Positions 1 through 8,829 are shown, counted from the stretch's first letter. The stretch is 41,477 bases of DNA from Cyclobacteriaceae bacterium (GCA_016786495.1 JAEUUJ010000011.1:1-41477), one strand, 5' to 3'. A program made the numbers and translations. Notes: generated by a model not told the origin, from the sequence alone.

Positions 1-161
1 CTTACCTGTTTGAAAACATCGGATGACAGGGTTGATTTCATCTGGCTAAGTCCGAATGTATTCTCGCCAAAGAAGTCGGAAGCTTTAGCCGAGGGAAATT
101 CAACATGAATTTTCGGCCGGTTACTGAGCTGCTCCAAAGCCCGGAAGCGTAAATGCGCCAT
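1..161 (-). CDS. glnN: Glutamine synthetase type III, N-terminal fragment
   Basis: The minus strand from an ATG at 161 reads without a stop to the window edge (53 codons). It begins MAHLRFRALEQLSNR and continues through SDFFGENTFGLSQMK. This matches the N-terminus of type III glutamine synthetases, the large (about 700 residue) glutamate-ammonia ligases common in Bacteroidota, which start with a short LRF-AL segment and an SD-FG-N-F motif. The catalytic part lies outside the window, so activity cannot be judged. The upstream 234 bases to the next gene are AT-rich and would hold its promoter. I recognise the family from this motif only, so the call is good but rests on few residues. Confidence 0.75.
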   Translation of the reverse strand, partial: MAHLRFRALEQLSNRPKIHVEFPSAKASDFFGENTFGLSQMKSTLSSDVFKQV

Positions 162-378
162 AATAGTGGTTGTTTGGAAGAAATTACGGACGCAAATCTA
201 TCGATTTTTACTATGAATGGGTCAAAAATGACCCTGTTTTTGAAAAAAATATATTCATTTTTCCAAAATCACGTAAAATTTTAACCGGTATGTCCCGAAA
301 ACGTGAACTCCTCTCGCATCGGTTGACGCTGCCTGACTGAATATGTTTCACCTGATCAACACGATTTCCAAAATCTCT

Positions 379-386
379 TATTTTTG
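379..386 (+). promoter_or_regulatory. Possible -7 promoter box TATTTTTG
   Basis: TATTTTTG fits the Bacteroidota -7 consensus TAnnTTTG and lies 9 bases before the ATG at 396, which would give a very short or absent leader. I see no clear TTTG -33 box at the expected distance, so this is tentative. Confidence 0.35.
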
Positions 387-395
387 CTTTACCTC

Positions 396-881
396 ATGAA
401 GCATCAAAAAATTGACATCCGGAACGGCACATTGTTCCCGTGGCATTTTCAGTTTATCGCTGCACTTATCCTGTTGGCAGGGTTGGCACTCATTGTGGAA
501 AAACCGGTAATGGGCTCGGTGCTCATATTTGCTGCAGGATTTATTCTGAGTGCCGCTGATGGGACGGAAATTAACCTCGCAAGCAACCGATACCGCGAGT
601 ACACGTCATTCTACTTTTTTATCCGGGGCGGTAAATGGAAGAAATACCCGGGTGCCGAAAAGATTTATATCAACAGCGCAAAGTCCGCCACGCAGGCGTA
701 CTCGGCATTCACCAATCGCTCGGCGGTCTTTGAAAACCTCGAATACAATGCCTACCTCAAGCTGAACACCGGTGATAAGATTCATCTGGTCAACAGCCGC
801 AAAAAAGAAAAGCTGACAACTACGCTTCAGAAAGTTGCCAGCTCCTTAAACTGTCCCTTGCAGGACAATACGTTAGTTTGA
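396..881 (+). CDS. Small membrane protein of unknown function
   Basis: I do not recognise a family. The 161-residue product begins MKHQKIDIRNG. It has two closely spaced hydrophobic segments in the first 60 residues (around FQFIAALILLAGLALIV and VMGSVLIFAAGFILS), followed by a soluble basic C-terminal domain. This looks like a two-helix anchor with a cytoplasmic domain. I chose the ATG at 396 over an in-frame TTG at 384 because the latter overlaps the likely -7 box. The gene overlaps the convergent DUF2807 gene by 9 bases at its 3' end. Confidence 0.7.
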   Translation: MKHQKIDIRNGTLFPWHFQFIAALILLAGLALIVEKPVMGSVLIFAAGFILSAADGTEINLASNRYREYTSFYFFIRGGKWKKYPGAEKIYINSAKSATQAYSAFTNRSAVFENLEYNAYLKLNTGDKIHLVNSRKKEKLTTTLQKVASSLNCPLQDNTLV

Positions 882-1553
882 TTTCTTTACCGAGCCACCA
901 CTCGATGATGTCGTGTTGCTTTGTTCAGGATTTCCGCGGTAGCGAATCGAACCTCCACTAACCGCCCGCGCCTTTATTGACTTGACCGCATTTACCTTGG
1001 CGGATCCGGCACTTACGGCACTTACTTCCACGTTATCGGCTGAAAGCTCGTATGCATCAACGTCTGCAGCGCTTACCGCATTGATCGAGATTGATCCCGC
1101 TTTACCCTTTAGTTCAATTTCTGCCGCACTGGAGGCGCTCACTTCCATTGTTCCGGCATCCACCTGGATATCGATCGTTCCGGCACTGGAAGCACTTAAG
1201 GAAAGCACGTCAGACTTAACCACATTTTCTGCAAAGATGCTGCCGGCCGAACTGGCCGAGATTTTTGTGAGCTCCGTATAGGTTACATAAACCTTAACAG
1301 AATGTTCATTTCGGTAATTGCCTTGTCTCATTTGAATCTTCAGGTATTCACCTGAAACTTCCGTTACCACATCACTCAGCTCAACTCCGGTAACTTCCAC
1401 ACGCACAGCCTCTCTGGAGCCCTTCTTCAGATACACGTCAATCCCCTGCAGGGCCTTAACACCCTTAAATGAATCCACCGCGCGAGTCTCGGATTTCTGA
1501 CCGTACGCGACTGCGGTTGTCAATATCAGGACGAAGATTATAAGCCTTTTCAT
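873..1553 (-). CDS. Head GIN domain (DUF2807) secreted protein
   Basis: The 226-residue product starts with a Sec signal peptide (MKRLIIFVLILTTAVAYGQ). It then has a GIDVYLKKG-type entry and a run of short repeats rich in SASSAGSI, SAVSAGSA and similar units between about residues 95 and 200. This is the pattern of the DUF2807 'head GIN' family, predicted to fold as a right-handed beta-helix. Members are extracytoplasmic and their function is not established. The C-terminus is Ser/Gly-rich and low complexity. A 16-base inverted repeat (1561-1576) lies just upstream of the start codon. The 3' end overlaps the convergent gene. Confidence 0.85.
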   Translation of the reverse strand: MKRLIIFVLILTTAVAYGQKSETRAVDSFKGVKALQGIDVYLKKGSREAVRVEVTGVELSDVVTEVSGEYLKIQMRQGNYRNEHSVKVYVTYTELTKISASSAGSIFAENVVKSDVLSLSASSAGTIDIQVDAGTMEVSASSAAEIELKGKAGSISINAVSAADVDAYELSADNVEVSAVSAGSAKVNAVKSIKARAVSGGSIRYRGNPEQSNTTSSSGGSVKKSN

Positions 1554-1560
1554 ATTTACC

Positions 1561-1576
1561 TCTTTACACCTAAAGA
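1561..1576. promoter_or_regulatory. Inverted repeat TCTTTA-CACC-TAAAGA
   Basis: A perfect 6-bp dyad with a 4-bp spacer ends 8 bases upstream of the DUF2807 start codon. It could be an operator or a 5' UTR hairpin. No regulator is identifiable. Confidence 0.35.
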
Positions 1577-1620
1577 CCCGCCCGTATCCGGAAGGTTGCG
1601 CGGGTGTCTATTTTTGTTCA

Positions 1621-1653
1621 TTTGCCAAAACATCGTAATTTTCCCTATATTTC
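1621..1653 (+). promoter_or_regulatory. Likely promoter of the TerB-like gene
   Basis: TTTG (1621-1624) is followed after 21 bases by TATATTTC (1646-1653). This matches the Bacteroidota TTTG-N19-21-TAnnTTTG promoter except for the last base. The ATG at 1698 follows 44 bases later. Confidence 0.45.
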
Positions 1654-1697
1654 AAAGCTTATTCAAAAATTTTAGGATCCAAAACAACTTTCAACCT

Positions 1698-2102
1698 ATG
1701 GCATTTAATAAAAAAGCTGAGCTCAACATCCTGATTAATCTGGCGGCAAGTGACAGCAAGATTGAGGACCGCGAAGCAAAGCTTATTCACATGGTAGGAC
1801 AAGCTAACGGCATGAGCAAAGAAGAGGTTACGGAGATGATTAAAAACCCTCAGCCTATCGGAGCAATGAATGCATTAACGTCAGACGAAAAGTTTGAGCA
1901 TTTGTATTACCTGATCCAGATGATGAAAATGGATGGCCAGGTGTTTAAAAGCGAAGTCACCTTCTGCGAGCAGATAGCAGAAAAGATGGGGTATAAGAAG
2001 GGCGTGGTGCGCGAGCTTTCTCAACATATCTACAGCGATCCGTCAATCACAGCCGACCGCGAGATGCTGCGCAAGAAAGCAGAAAAGTTTATCGTGTTTT
2101 AA
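1698..2102 (+). CDS. TerB-like (tellurite-resistance TerB family) protein
   Basis: This is a 134-residue soluble, all-helical protein. Its pattern AELNILINLAASDSKIEDREAKLI followed by FEHLYYLIQMMKMDGQVFKSE resembles TerB-family helical domains, in which an acidic residue pair after each 'A-D-G/K-I' turn contributes to metal binding. The ATG at 1698 (MAFNKKAEL) is preferred to a longer in-frame reading from 1596, because that extension covers the predicted promoter and has no conserved look. The gene stands alone. A bidirectional terminator follows. Its role is unknown and tellurite resistance should not be assumed. Confidence 0.7.
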   Translation: MAFNKKAELNILINLAASDSKIEDREAKLIHMVGQANGMSKEEVTEMIKNPQPIGAMNALTSDEKFEHLYYLIQMMKMDGQVFKSEVTFCEQIAEKMGYKKGVVRELSQHIYSDPSITADREMLRKKAEKFIVF

Positions 2103-2121
2103 TCAACCTAACCTATAAACC

Positions 2122-2156
2122 AAAAAAGAAGGGAACCGAAAGGCTCCCTTTTTTAT
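2122..2156. terminator. Bidirectional intrinsic terminator
   Basis: GGGAACC-GAAA-GGCTCCC (one A-C mismatch) is flanked by an A-run on the left and T6 on the right. It lies between the stop codons of the TerB-like gene (plus) and the amidohydrolase gene (minus), so it can serve both. Confidence 0.8.
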
Positions 2157-2178
2157 TTTCTTTTAATCTCCGTCCGGA

Positions 2179-3879
2179 TTATTTCTTCTCGTAGACCACC
2201 TTGCCCCCCACGATGGTCGTTACCACTTCGGTGTTCAGGATTTCCTTCTCGGGAACAGTCATGATGTTCTTAGACAGGATGGCAAAGTCAGCCAGCTTGC
2301 CCTTCTCAATCGAACCTTTAATCTTCTCTTCAAAAGCCCCATAGGCTGCATCAAGCGTGTAGGAGCGTAATGCCTGTTCGCGCGTCATTTTTTCTTCGGG
2401 CTCATACCCGCCTTCCGGCTCGCCCTTCAACGTCATCCTGCTAACCGAGGCATAGAAACTCGGAATCGGATTAACAGGCTCCACGGGAGCATCTGTTCCG
2501 TTGACAATCTTAGCTCCAGACTTCAGCAGCGACTGCCACATATACGCACCCTCTTTGATTCGCTTCTCTCCCAACCTGTCGATCGCCCAGGGCCGATCGC
2601 TCGACATATGAATGGCCTGCATGGCCGGAATCACGCCAAGTTTCGCGAAGCGCGGAATGTCGGTCGGGTTAAGATGCTGTGCGTGCTCGATTCGGAAACG
2701 TGCGTCTTTCACATCGGGATTTTCGTTCATGGCCATTTCATAGCGATCCAGAATCTCGCGGTTAGCACGATCGCCAATGGCGTGCGAACAAACCTGAAAA
2801 CCAGCCTTCAACCCTTTCCGTGAAGTAGCCAATACAGTGTCCATCGAAAGCGTAGCCATGCCATAGAAATCCGGGCGATCGGTGTACGGTTCCAACAACC
2901 ATGCTCCGCGTGAACCCAACGCACCATCGCAATTCAATTTGATCGACCGGATGGTTAGCCAACTCTTAGGATCAATCTCCGGACCTTTTCGCATCCACTC
3001 ATGAACGAGGTCACGATCCCAGCCCGTTACCATCACATACATCCGCACACCGAGTTTGCCCAACGCATACTGGATTCTATAAAAATCGATAACCTCGCGC
3101 CCAACACCTGCATCGTGAAAACCGGTGATGCCGTTCTTCAAACAGGTTTGCGTTGCCAGGTCAAACGCCTTGCCCATCCGCTCAGCATCGTTGGCCGGAA
3201 TGAATCGGGCAATTACATCTTCCGCGTTCTCATTGAACAGTCCGGTCGGGTTCCCGTTGGCATCGCGAATGATCTCACCCCCTTCGCCACTGAATTTGTT
3301 CAGGTTTTCTTTTGACAATTGATTAACGCCTGCAATCTCCATCGCTTTCGCATTCGCCAGACTCATATGTCCGCTGGCATGCGAAAGAAACACCGGATTA
3401 TCAGGCGAAACCGCACTTAGCTGCGCATGCGATGGATAACCCTTTACCATATCGGCAGGTTTTGAATCCCACTTATCCTGGTGCCAGCCGCGACCGAGAA
3501 TCCACTCGCCCGGCTTCGCCTTACTTGCGGCTATCCGAACGCGCTCTACGATTTCATCAAAGCTCTTAACGCCGGAAAGGTCAAGATCAAGTTCATTAAA
3601 TCCTACACCCATGAAGTGACCATGCCCTTCAATAAATCCGGGAATCATGGTTTTCCCTGCGAGGTCAATAACGTTTGTGTTATCGCCAATCCACTCCTCC
3701 GCAGCCTTGGCCGTTCCTGCAAAAACGATGGTATCCGCATTAACCACTACCGCCTCCACAATGGGTTGTGCATCATCGAGCGTGTAGATGGTGCCTCCCG
3801 TGATGACCAGATCGGCCGGCTTCTTTCCGGAACATGAGATCAAAACAACAAAGAGTATAAGGGGTAAAAGCTTGTTCAT
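2179..3879 (-). CDS. Amidohydrolase family 3 (YtcJ-like) lipoprotein
   Basis: The 566-residue product begins with a lipoprotein signal (MNKLLPLILFVVLISC, lipobox LISC), so it should be anchored in an envelope membrane facing the periplasm. The body is a composite-domain amidohydrolase of the YtcJ/Amidohydro_3 type. An N-terminal beta-sandwich strand (GGTIYTLDD) is followed by the metal-binding HxH in EGHGHFMG (about residue 87), then HDAGVG, SHAIGDRAN and RIEHAQH, and a late NGTDAPVEP with the metal Asp. The substrate is not predictable; relatives act on N-acyl or formamide-type bonds. It is monocistronic, divergent from the next gene, and ends at a shared terminator. Confidence 0.85.
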   Translation of the reverse strand: MNKLLPLILFVVLISCSGKKPADLVITGGTIYTLDDAQPIVEAVVVNADTIVFAGTAKAAEEWIGDNTNVIDLAGKTMIPGFIEGHGHFMGVGFNELDLDLSGVKSFDEIVERVRIAASKAKPGEWILGRGWHQDKWDSKPADMVKGYPSHAQLSAVSPDNPVFLSHASGHMSLANAKAMEIAGVNQLSKENLNKFSGEGGEIIRDANGNPTGLFNENAEDVIARFIPANDAERMGKAFDLATQTCLKNGITGFHDAGVGREVIDFYRIQYALGKLGVRMYVMVTGWDRDLVHEWMRKGPEIDPKSWLTIRSIKLNCDGALGSRGAWLLEPYTDRPDFYGMATLSMDTVLATSRKGLKAGFQVCSHAIGDRANREILDRYEMAMNENPDVKDARFRIEHAQHLNPTDIPRFAKLGVIPAMQAIHMSSDRPWAIDRLGEKRIKEGAYMWQSLLKSGAKIVNGTDAPVEPVNPIPSFYASVSRMTLKGEPEGGYEPEEKMTREQALRSYTLDAAYGAFEEKIKGSIEKGKLADFAILSKNIMTVPEKEILNTEVVTTIVGGKVVYEKK

Positions 3880-3964
3880 TGTGCAATAAATTATTAGACC
3901 TAATTTTAGGGATATTTTAACTCAAAAACCAAGCTGTAGATGTTGCACGGCTGGTTAACCTGAT

Positions 3965-5797
3965 ATGCGCGAACGTTTTACCATCATGCTTCGGCTTGCC
4001 ATCTTCTGGATGACGGTAATGGTTGCGTCCAGAATTTGCTTTTTGGTATACAATTCAGAACTCACTTCTCAACTAACCGCAGGCGATATCGCTAACGCGA
4101 TGCTGTATGGTTCAAGAATGGATATGAGCATGACCGGATATATCCTGTTGCTTTCCGGACTATTTTTGACTGCATCGGTTTTCACGCAACGAAAGTGGGT
4201 ACCCGTTGCGCTGAACACATTCAACGTCCTGATGCTGGTGGCGCTTTGCGCAGCCGTGGTTGCCGACCTTGAACTGTACCATCACTGGGGCTTCCGCCTC
4301 AACACCACGCCACTGTTTTATATGAGCTCGGAAGCTGCAGGAAGTGCAGGCAAGGGCGTAATTGCCATGCTGATCACCATCCTGATTGCCCTGCTGGCGG
4401 TTTTTACGTTTGGATATCTCCGGTTTGTGGCGCGGTACACATTCCGGCTAACTCCTGCCAATAGAAAAGCGGCCATTCCGTTGTTCGTGGTAACTGCATT
4501 GATGTTCATTCCGATTCGTGGTGGGTTTAGTGTAGCCACCATGAATGCAGGCCAGGTGTACTTTCATAAAACGAACAACTTCGCCAACCATGCGGGCATT
4601 AATGTGCTTTGGAATTTCCTCAGCAGCCTGCAAAGCGATGTAAACCTGCAATACCCGGAAGACTATTTTGATCGCTCCCTTACGGAAACATATTTCAAAA
4701 ATCTGTATCCACAGAATGATTCAACAACGACTGTCCTTAAAACCAACCGACCAAACGTTATCCTGATAATCGTGGAAGGTTTTACGGCCAATGTGATTGA
4801 ATCGCTTGGCGGAAGAAAGGGCATTACACCCAACTTTAACCAACTCAGCAAGGAGGGCATTCTGTTTACCAACTTCTACGCCAGCGGTGACCGCACCGAT
4901 AAGGGACTGGTGAGCATTTTAAGTGCTTTCCCCGCACAAACCCAACGGTCCATCATCAAGTTTCCGGATAAAACCCAGAAGCTTTCGTACATCAGTCGCA
5001 AGCTTGAAGGGCTTGGCTATCAAACATCCTTTGTGTACGGAGGCGATGCCGACTTCGCCAACTACCGGTCGTTTCTCACTTACGCGGGATTTCGTCATAT
5101 CACATCCGTGGATGATTTCGACAGTGAGTACAACACCTCAAAATGGGGCGTGCATGACCAATATCTTTTTGAACAGGCGCAAAAAGAACTCGATACCACG
5201 TCACTCGACAAACCGTTCTTCCAGGCGATGCTTACCTTGAGCAGTCATGAGCCGTTTGACGTTCCGTTAAAACAGATACCCGGTGAAGATGACGCTTCGT
5301 TGTTTCTGAACTCATGCTACTACACCGATAAATGCCTGGGCGACTTCATCGCATACTGCAAACAACAGCCGTGGTGGAACAATACACTGATCATCATCAC
5401 GGCCGACCATGGTCATCGCTTGCCGGATAAAATCGATTCACGCATCCGTGAGAAGTTCCACACACCGATGCTCTGGCTGGGCGGGGCCATAAAAAAGGAC
5501 ACCGTGGTTAACCGGTTTGGCGGGCAAACAGATATTGCCAACACATTACTCGCACAGCTTGACAAGCCCTCCGCAGATTTTATCTTCAGCAAAGACTTGT
5601 TTGGCAACAACACCAAAAATTTTGCGATGTACCTGTTTATTGACGGGTATGGCTATGTTGAGCCGGAGCGTTATATCGTGTATGACAATCCCGGGAAACT
5701 GTACCTCCACCAGGCAGGCGTTACCCGCGAAGAAGATACTTATCCTGCCCGCGCCTACGTTCAGAAATTATTCCTCGACTATAACTCGAAAAAATGA
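3965..5797 (+). CDS. LtaS/MdoB-like membrane sulfatase-fold phosphotransferase
   Basis: The 610-residue product has about five N-terminal membrane helices (to about residue 200), then a periplasmic alkaline-phosphatase/sulfatase-fold domain. Visible active-site elements are NVILIIVEGF (metal Glu), ASGDRTDKGL (the Thr at the position of the catalytic Thr in LtaS) and IITADHGHR (metal Asp-His). LtaS, MdoB and EptA relatives transfer phosphoglycerol or phosphoethanolamine from phospholipids to envelope glycans or lipids. In a Gram-negative organism lipoteichoic acid is unlikely, so the acceptor is unknown. It overlaps the following outer-membrane gene by ATGA (4 bases), which suggests a shared envelope role. 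Confidence 0.85.
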   Translation: MRERFTIMLRLAIFWMTVMVASRICFLVYNSELTSQLTAGDIANAMLYGSRMDMSMTGYILLLSGLFLTASVFTQRKWVPVALNTFNVLMLVALCAAVVADLELYHHWGFRLNTTPLFYMSSEAAGSAGKGVIAMLITILIALLAVFTFGYLRFVARYTFRLTPANRKAAIPLFVVTALMFIPIRGGFSVATMNAGQVYFHKTNNFANHAGINVLWNFLSSLQSDVNLQYPEDYFDRSLTETYFKNLYPQNDSTTTVLKTNRPNVILIIVEGFTANVIESLGGRKGITPNFNQLSKEGILFTNFYASGDRTDKGLVSILSAFPAQTQRSIIKFPDKTQKLSYISRKLEGLGYQTSFVYGGDADFANYRSFLTYAGFRHITSVDDFDSEYNTSKWGVHDQYLFEQAQKELDTTSLDKPFFQAMLTLSSHEPFDVPLKQIPGEDDASLFLNSCYYTDKCLGDFIAYCKQQPWWNNTLIIITADHGHRLPDKIDSRIREKFHTPMLWLGGAIKKDTVVNRFGGQTDIANTLLAQLDKPSADFIFSKDLFGNNTKNFAMYLFIDGYGYVEPERYIVYDNPGKLYLHQAGVTREEDTYPARAYVQKLFLDYNSKK

Positions 5798-6525
5798 TCC
5801 GGAAAATAACGTTCATTGTATTGGCTTTCGTACTGACTACCTCTTTCGCGCAGGCGCAACAGTTCGGACTCTCATTCTCATACTTCCTCCCAAAAAACGG
5901 CTACCTGTCGACACCGATCAGTCCATTCTCGATTCGCGGAGTAGGCGTTAACCTGACCAACTTCCTTTCGCTGGAAACGGGCGGATCGTTGTACCGCATG
6001 AGCGGATTAAACCTGAAAGATCTCCCCTTCGACAGCAAAGATCCGCTGGTTGGACCCAACTTCACCGCGTTTGTGCCGGCCGAAATTGTGTTGATGCTCA
6101 AAGGCGGCAAGGTTGAACTCGACTTGAAAGGCGGAGGTTTTTTCTTTTACTGCTTTGGAAACAAAATCAACTACGGAAATTTCGATCGCGCACTGCGTAC
6201 GTTCGAAAACCTGGAGGTCGTGAACTCCGATCTAACGTTTAACAGCAAGCCGGGCTTCGGGTATCATGCCGGCGCTGAACTAACGGTGTATGTGACAAGC
6301 CAGGTGGGCGTATCGTTTGAAACAAACTACCTGGTTGGCCAGGCTGGATTTCCACTCGAAGGATCGTACACTGGCAGTGATAATACCGGCACGTTAACAA
6401 CAGCGGGGATTGATTATAAAGATGCAAAGATTGATTTCACCGGACTTGAATTCTCTATCAGTCTGATCTTCGATACCGGTGGCGGACCTGCTCCGGGTAA
6501 GAAGAGTGCCAAGCGAAGACGTTAA
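5794..6525 (+). CDS. Secreted, probably outer-membrane beta-barrel protein
   Basis: The 243-residue product has a clear signal peptide (MIRKITFIVLAFVLTTSFAQA). It then has alternating polar/hydrophobic strands with glycines and aromatic residues (FGLSFSYFLP, GYHAGAELTVYV, ISLIFDTGGG), as in small Bacteroidota outer-membrane barrels. The C-terminus is very basic (GKKSAKRRR), so the barrel-closing strand probably ends before it. I cannot name a family. It is translationally coupled to the upstream LtaS-like gene by an ATGA overlap. Its stop codon abuts the stop of crcB on the other strand with no gap. Confidence 0.7.
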   Translation: MIRKITFIVLAFVLTTSFAQAQQFGLSFSYFLPKNGYLSTPISPFSIRGVGVNLTNFLSLETGGSLYRMSGLNLKDLPFDSKDPLVGPNFTAFVPAEIVLMLKGGKVELDLKGGGFFFYCFGNKINYGNFDRALRTFENLEVVNSDLTFNSKPGFGYHAGAELTVYVTSQVGVSFETNYLVGQAGFPLEGSYTGSDNTGTLTTAGIDYKDAKIDFTGLEFSISLIFDTGGGPAPGKKSAKRRR

Positions 6526-6894
6526 TCAGCGTACAACCGACAGGCCCAGCCACGCAGCAAGCAATCCTGCAACAAGACTTACCACGGAATAAACAATCGC
6601 GGTAGACAGATTGCCGGAATTCATCAGTCGAACATTTTCAAGCGCAAAGGCAGAAAAGGTTGTAAAGCCACCACAGAAACCTGTCAGCAACAGAACTTTC
6701 AGGTTCTGCGCGTCTGCAGTTTCCTGCGTGATTGAGGCGAAGATCAGTCCTGCGAGAAAACAACCCACAACATTCACCACCAGCGTGGCCAACGGAAAGG
6801 ACGCAGAGTAATACTTCAGCGTAACGACACTCGTGAGGTAGCGCAGCATGCTCCCCGCAGCACCGCCCAGACCAACAAAGAGAACTTGTTTCAT
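6526..6894 (-). CDS. crcB: Fluoride channel CrcB/FluC
   Basis: This 122-residue protein has four predicted membrane helices. It carries the family signatures GGAAGSMLRY near the N-terminus, NVVGCFLAG around residue 41 and GFCGGFTTFSAF around residue 72, including the conserved Asn, Phe and Thr residues of the fluoride pathway. FluC forms a dual-topology dimer that exports fluoride from the cytoplasm, and the length is typical. It overlaps the capA-like gene upstream by 4 bases and is probably translated from the same message. I saw no fluoride riboswitch in front of either gene. Confidence 0.93.
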   Translation of the reverse strand: MKQVLFVGLGGAAGSMLRYLTSVVTLKYYSASFPLATLVVNVVGCFLAGLIFASITQETADAQNLKVLLLTGFCGGFTTFSAFALENVRLMNSGNLSTAIVYSVVSLVAGLLAAWLGLSVVR

Positions 6895-8030
6895 TCTTCT
6901 TCCGGTTTTAACGCTTCGCCCGGTTGCACACGGCTCGTAATCTCACCCAGCGAAATGTTGTGTTTCCTAAAAAGCTTGCGCGAATCTTCGATAAACAACT
7001 TCAGCGCAGCAGCCGACATCGTATCATTAACGAAGCCTGTTGTATCCTGTTCAAAATCCTGCACAGGTAAAATGTAATAATGCTTCCGGGCATCAGCGGT
7101 CCGGTAAACCCATTCAAGCATGTATCCGGCCGAATCGATACGCGTAGTGGAAACACTATCGGTAGCGGTTTTCATCAAATCGACTTTCAACATCGTCCCG
7201 CCATTCTTATACCGGTCGCGCTGGCCGCTCACAAAGTTTCCGAGTGAATACGCGATCAATTGATCACTTTCCTTACGCCATTCCATTGGCTGGAGTACGT
7301 GCGGGTGTGCACCGATAACCAGCTTAGCGCCCGCGTCAAAACACACTGCAGCCACGTCACGCTGCCATTTGTTCGGAAGCGATTGATACTCCTGCCCCCA
7401 ATGCAAGAACACGATAATGGCATCGGGCGATTGTGCTTTTGCGTTGGCGATATCGTTACGGATGGTGGTTGTATCAATTCGGTTGACCACATTGGGTTTG
7501 GTTACGGGGATGCCATTCGTTCCGTATGTGTAATTCAACAGTGCGAGTTTGAAACCGTTCTTCTCCACCAGTAACGGATAATCATTCATTCGTTCAACCG
7601 TATCGCGGAATGTTCCGGTATGCAGGATGTCGAGACTATCCAGCATCATGATCGTTCTTTCAAGACCTTTCTTACCCCGGTCAAGACAGTGATTGTTCGC
7701 AGTAACCAAGATATCCAGCCCGGCATCCTTCAGCGTAAGCGCCAGTTCATCCGGCGCACTGAATTGCGGGTAGCCTTTGTACGGTGAGCCGGCCAAGGTT
7801 ACTTCGAGGTTGCCGATCGCAAGATCCGCGGATGCGAGATACGGCTTTACAAATTGAAAACATGCACTGTAGTCATATGCCTTGGCAGAAACATTATACG
7901 CAGCTTTCATCTGCGAGTCGTGCTGCATTACATCGCCAATAAATAATAATGAAATACGCGTAGTGTCCTGTGCAAACAGCGAATGCGCAGTGCCAAGCAC
8001 GGTTAAAACAAAGGCCAGTCTGATCTTCAC
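6891..8030 (-). CDS. capA: CapA-family (poly-gamma-glutamate synthesis type) metallophosphatase
   Basis: The 379-residue product starts at a GTG with a signal peptide (MKIRLAFVLTVLGTAHSLFAQ). It shows the CapA/PGA_cap calcineurin-like fold motifs in order: FIGDVMQHD, AIGNLEVTLAG, TANNHCLDRG, IVFLHWGQEY, IGAHPHVLQPME and YSLGNFVSGQ. These supply the metal-binding Asp, Asn and His residues. CapA proteins are linked to poly-gamma-glutamate capsule, but many homologues lie outside capsule loci, as here, where no capB/capC is present. The start codon forms CACGTG with the GTG on the opposite strand. It is coupled to crcB downstream, with no obvious functional link. Confidence 0.85.
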   Translation of the reverse strand: MKIRLAFVLTVLGTAHSLFAQDTTRISLLFIGDVMQHDSQMKAAYNVSAKAYDYSACFQFVKPYLASADLAIGNLEVTLAGSPYKGYPQFSAPDELALTLKDAGLDILVTANNHCLDRGKKGLERTIMMLDSLDILHTGTFRDTVERMNDYPLLVEKNGFKLALLNYTYGTNGIPVTKPNVVNRIDTTTIRNDIANAKAQSPDAIIVFLHWGQEYQSLPNKWQRDVAAVCFDAGAKLVIGAHPHVLQPMEWRKESDQLIAYSLGNFVSGQRDRYKNGGTMLKVDLMKTATDSVSTTRIDSAGYMLEWVYRTADARKHYYILPVQDFEQDTTGFVNDTMSAAALKLFIEDSRKLFRKHNISLGEITSRVQPGEALKPEEE

Positions 8031-8072
8031 GTGCAGGATTTTTTTAATACCTTGTGGATAGTCTATCTCTCC

Positions 8073-8816
8073 ATGACAAAATTATCATTTCTGCTCGCTT
8101 TTACAGCGTTCGCAATCAGTGTACACGCACAAGACTATCCGGAATTCGACAAACTTCAATTCGCGACTTCGAACGACACGCTACCCTATCGCCTGCTGAA
8201 GCCTGTTCAGCAACGGGAATCTGAAAAGTATCCGTTGGTGATTTTTCTGCATGGCTCCGGAGAGCGGGGCAATGACAATGCTGTTCAACTCAAATACATA
8301 TCACCCCTTTTTCTGAACGCGGCTAACCGCGAACAATATCCATGCTTCCTGTTGGCTCCGCAGTGTCCAGCGAATGAAAACTGGAATTATCCCGACTGGT
8401 ACCTGGAACCAAAAAAGCCGATGAGCACGCTGATCGCATTAATCGATTCGTTGATTGCGCTGCCTCACATCGACAAGTCACGGGTGTACATCACGGGGTT
8501 ATCAATGGGCGGGTATGGAACCTGGTATCTGCTAACCAAGCGGCCTGAATTATTTGCCGCGGCCGTCCCGATTTGTGGTGGCGGGGATATGCATCAGGCG
8601 GAGAAGTTCAGCCATGTGCCCATCTGGAATTTTCATGGAGCTAAAGATGATGCCGTTCCGGTTGAGTTTTCGCGAAGCATGATCCGGGCGCTGAAAGCTG
8701 CAGGCGGATCGCCCCGGTACACCGAATACAAAAAAGTGGGCCACGATAGCTGGACAAACGCTTACTCCGAACCCGACCTGCTCCCATGGCTTTTCAGTAA
8801 AACCCTCGGCCGGTAA
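8073..8816 (+). CDS. Secreted alpha/beta hydrolase (predicted peptidase/esterase)
   Basis: From the ATG at 8073 the product is 247 residues with a signal peptide (MTKLSFLLAFTAFAISVHAQ). It shows an oxyanion region VIFLHGSGERG, nucleophile elbow GLSMGGYGTW, catalytic-Asp region FHGAKDDAVP and catalytic His in VGHDSW. This matches the COG4099-type predicted peptidases and PHB-depolymerase-like esterases. An in-frame GTG at 8031 would place 14 residues before the signal peptide and is rejected. The substrate is unknown. Downstream lies an AT-rich 11-bp inverted repeat rather than a classic terminator. Confidence 0.85.
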   Translation: MTKLSFLLAFTAFAISVHAQDYPEFDKLQFATSNDTLPYRLLKPVQQRESEKYPLVIFLHGSGERGNDNAVQLKYISPLFLNAANREQYPCFLLAPQCPANENWNYPDWYLEPKKPMSTLIALIDSLIALPHIDKSRVYITGLSMGGYGTWYLLTKRPELFAAAVPICGGGDMHQAEKFSHVPIWNFHGAKDDAVPVEFSRSMIRALKAAGGSPRYTEYKKVGHDSWTNAYSEPDLLPWLFSKTLGR

Positions 8817-8829
8817 AGTTAGCACAGAC

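Noticed and set aside
882-1553. Tandem DNA repeats in the DUF2807 gene as a repeat locus
   Set aside because: The repeats reflect the SASSAG-type protein repeats of a beta-helix, with variable codons, not a DNA-level satellite.
6895-8030. Fluoride riboswitch for crcB
   Set aside because: crcB is preceded directly by the overlapping capA-like gene, and the region before capA shows no fluoride aptamer core.
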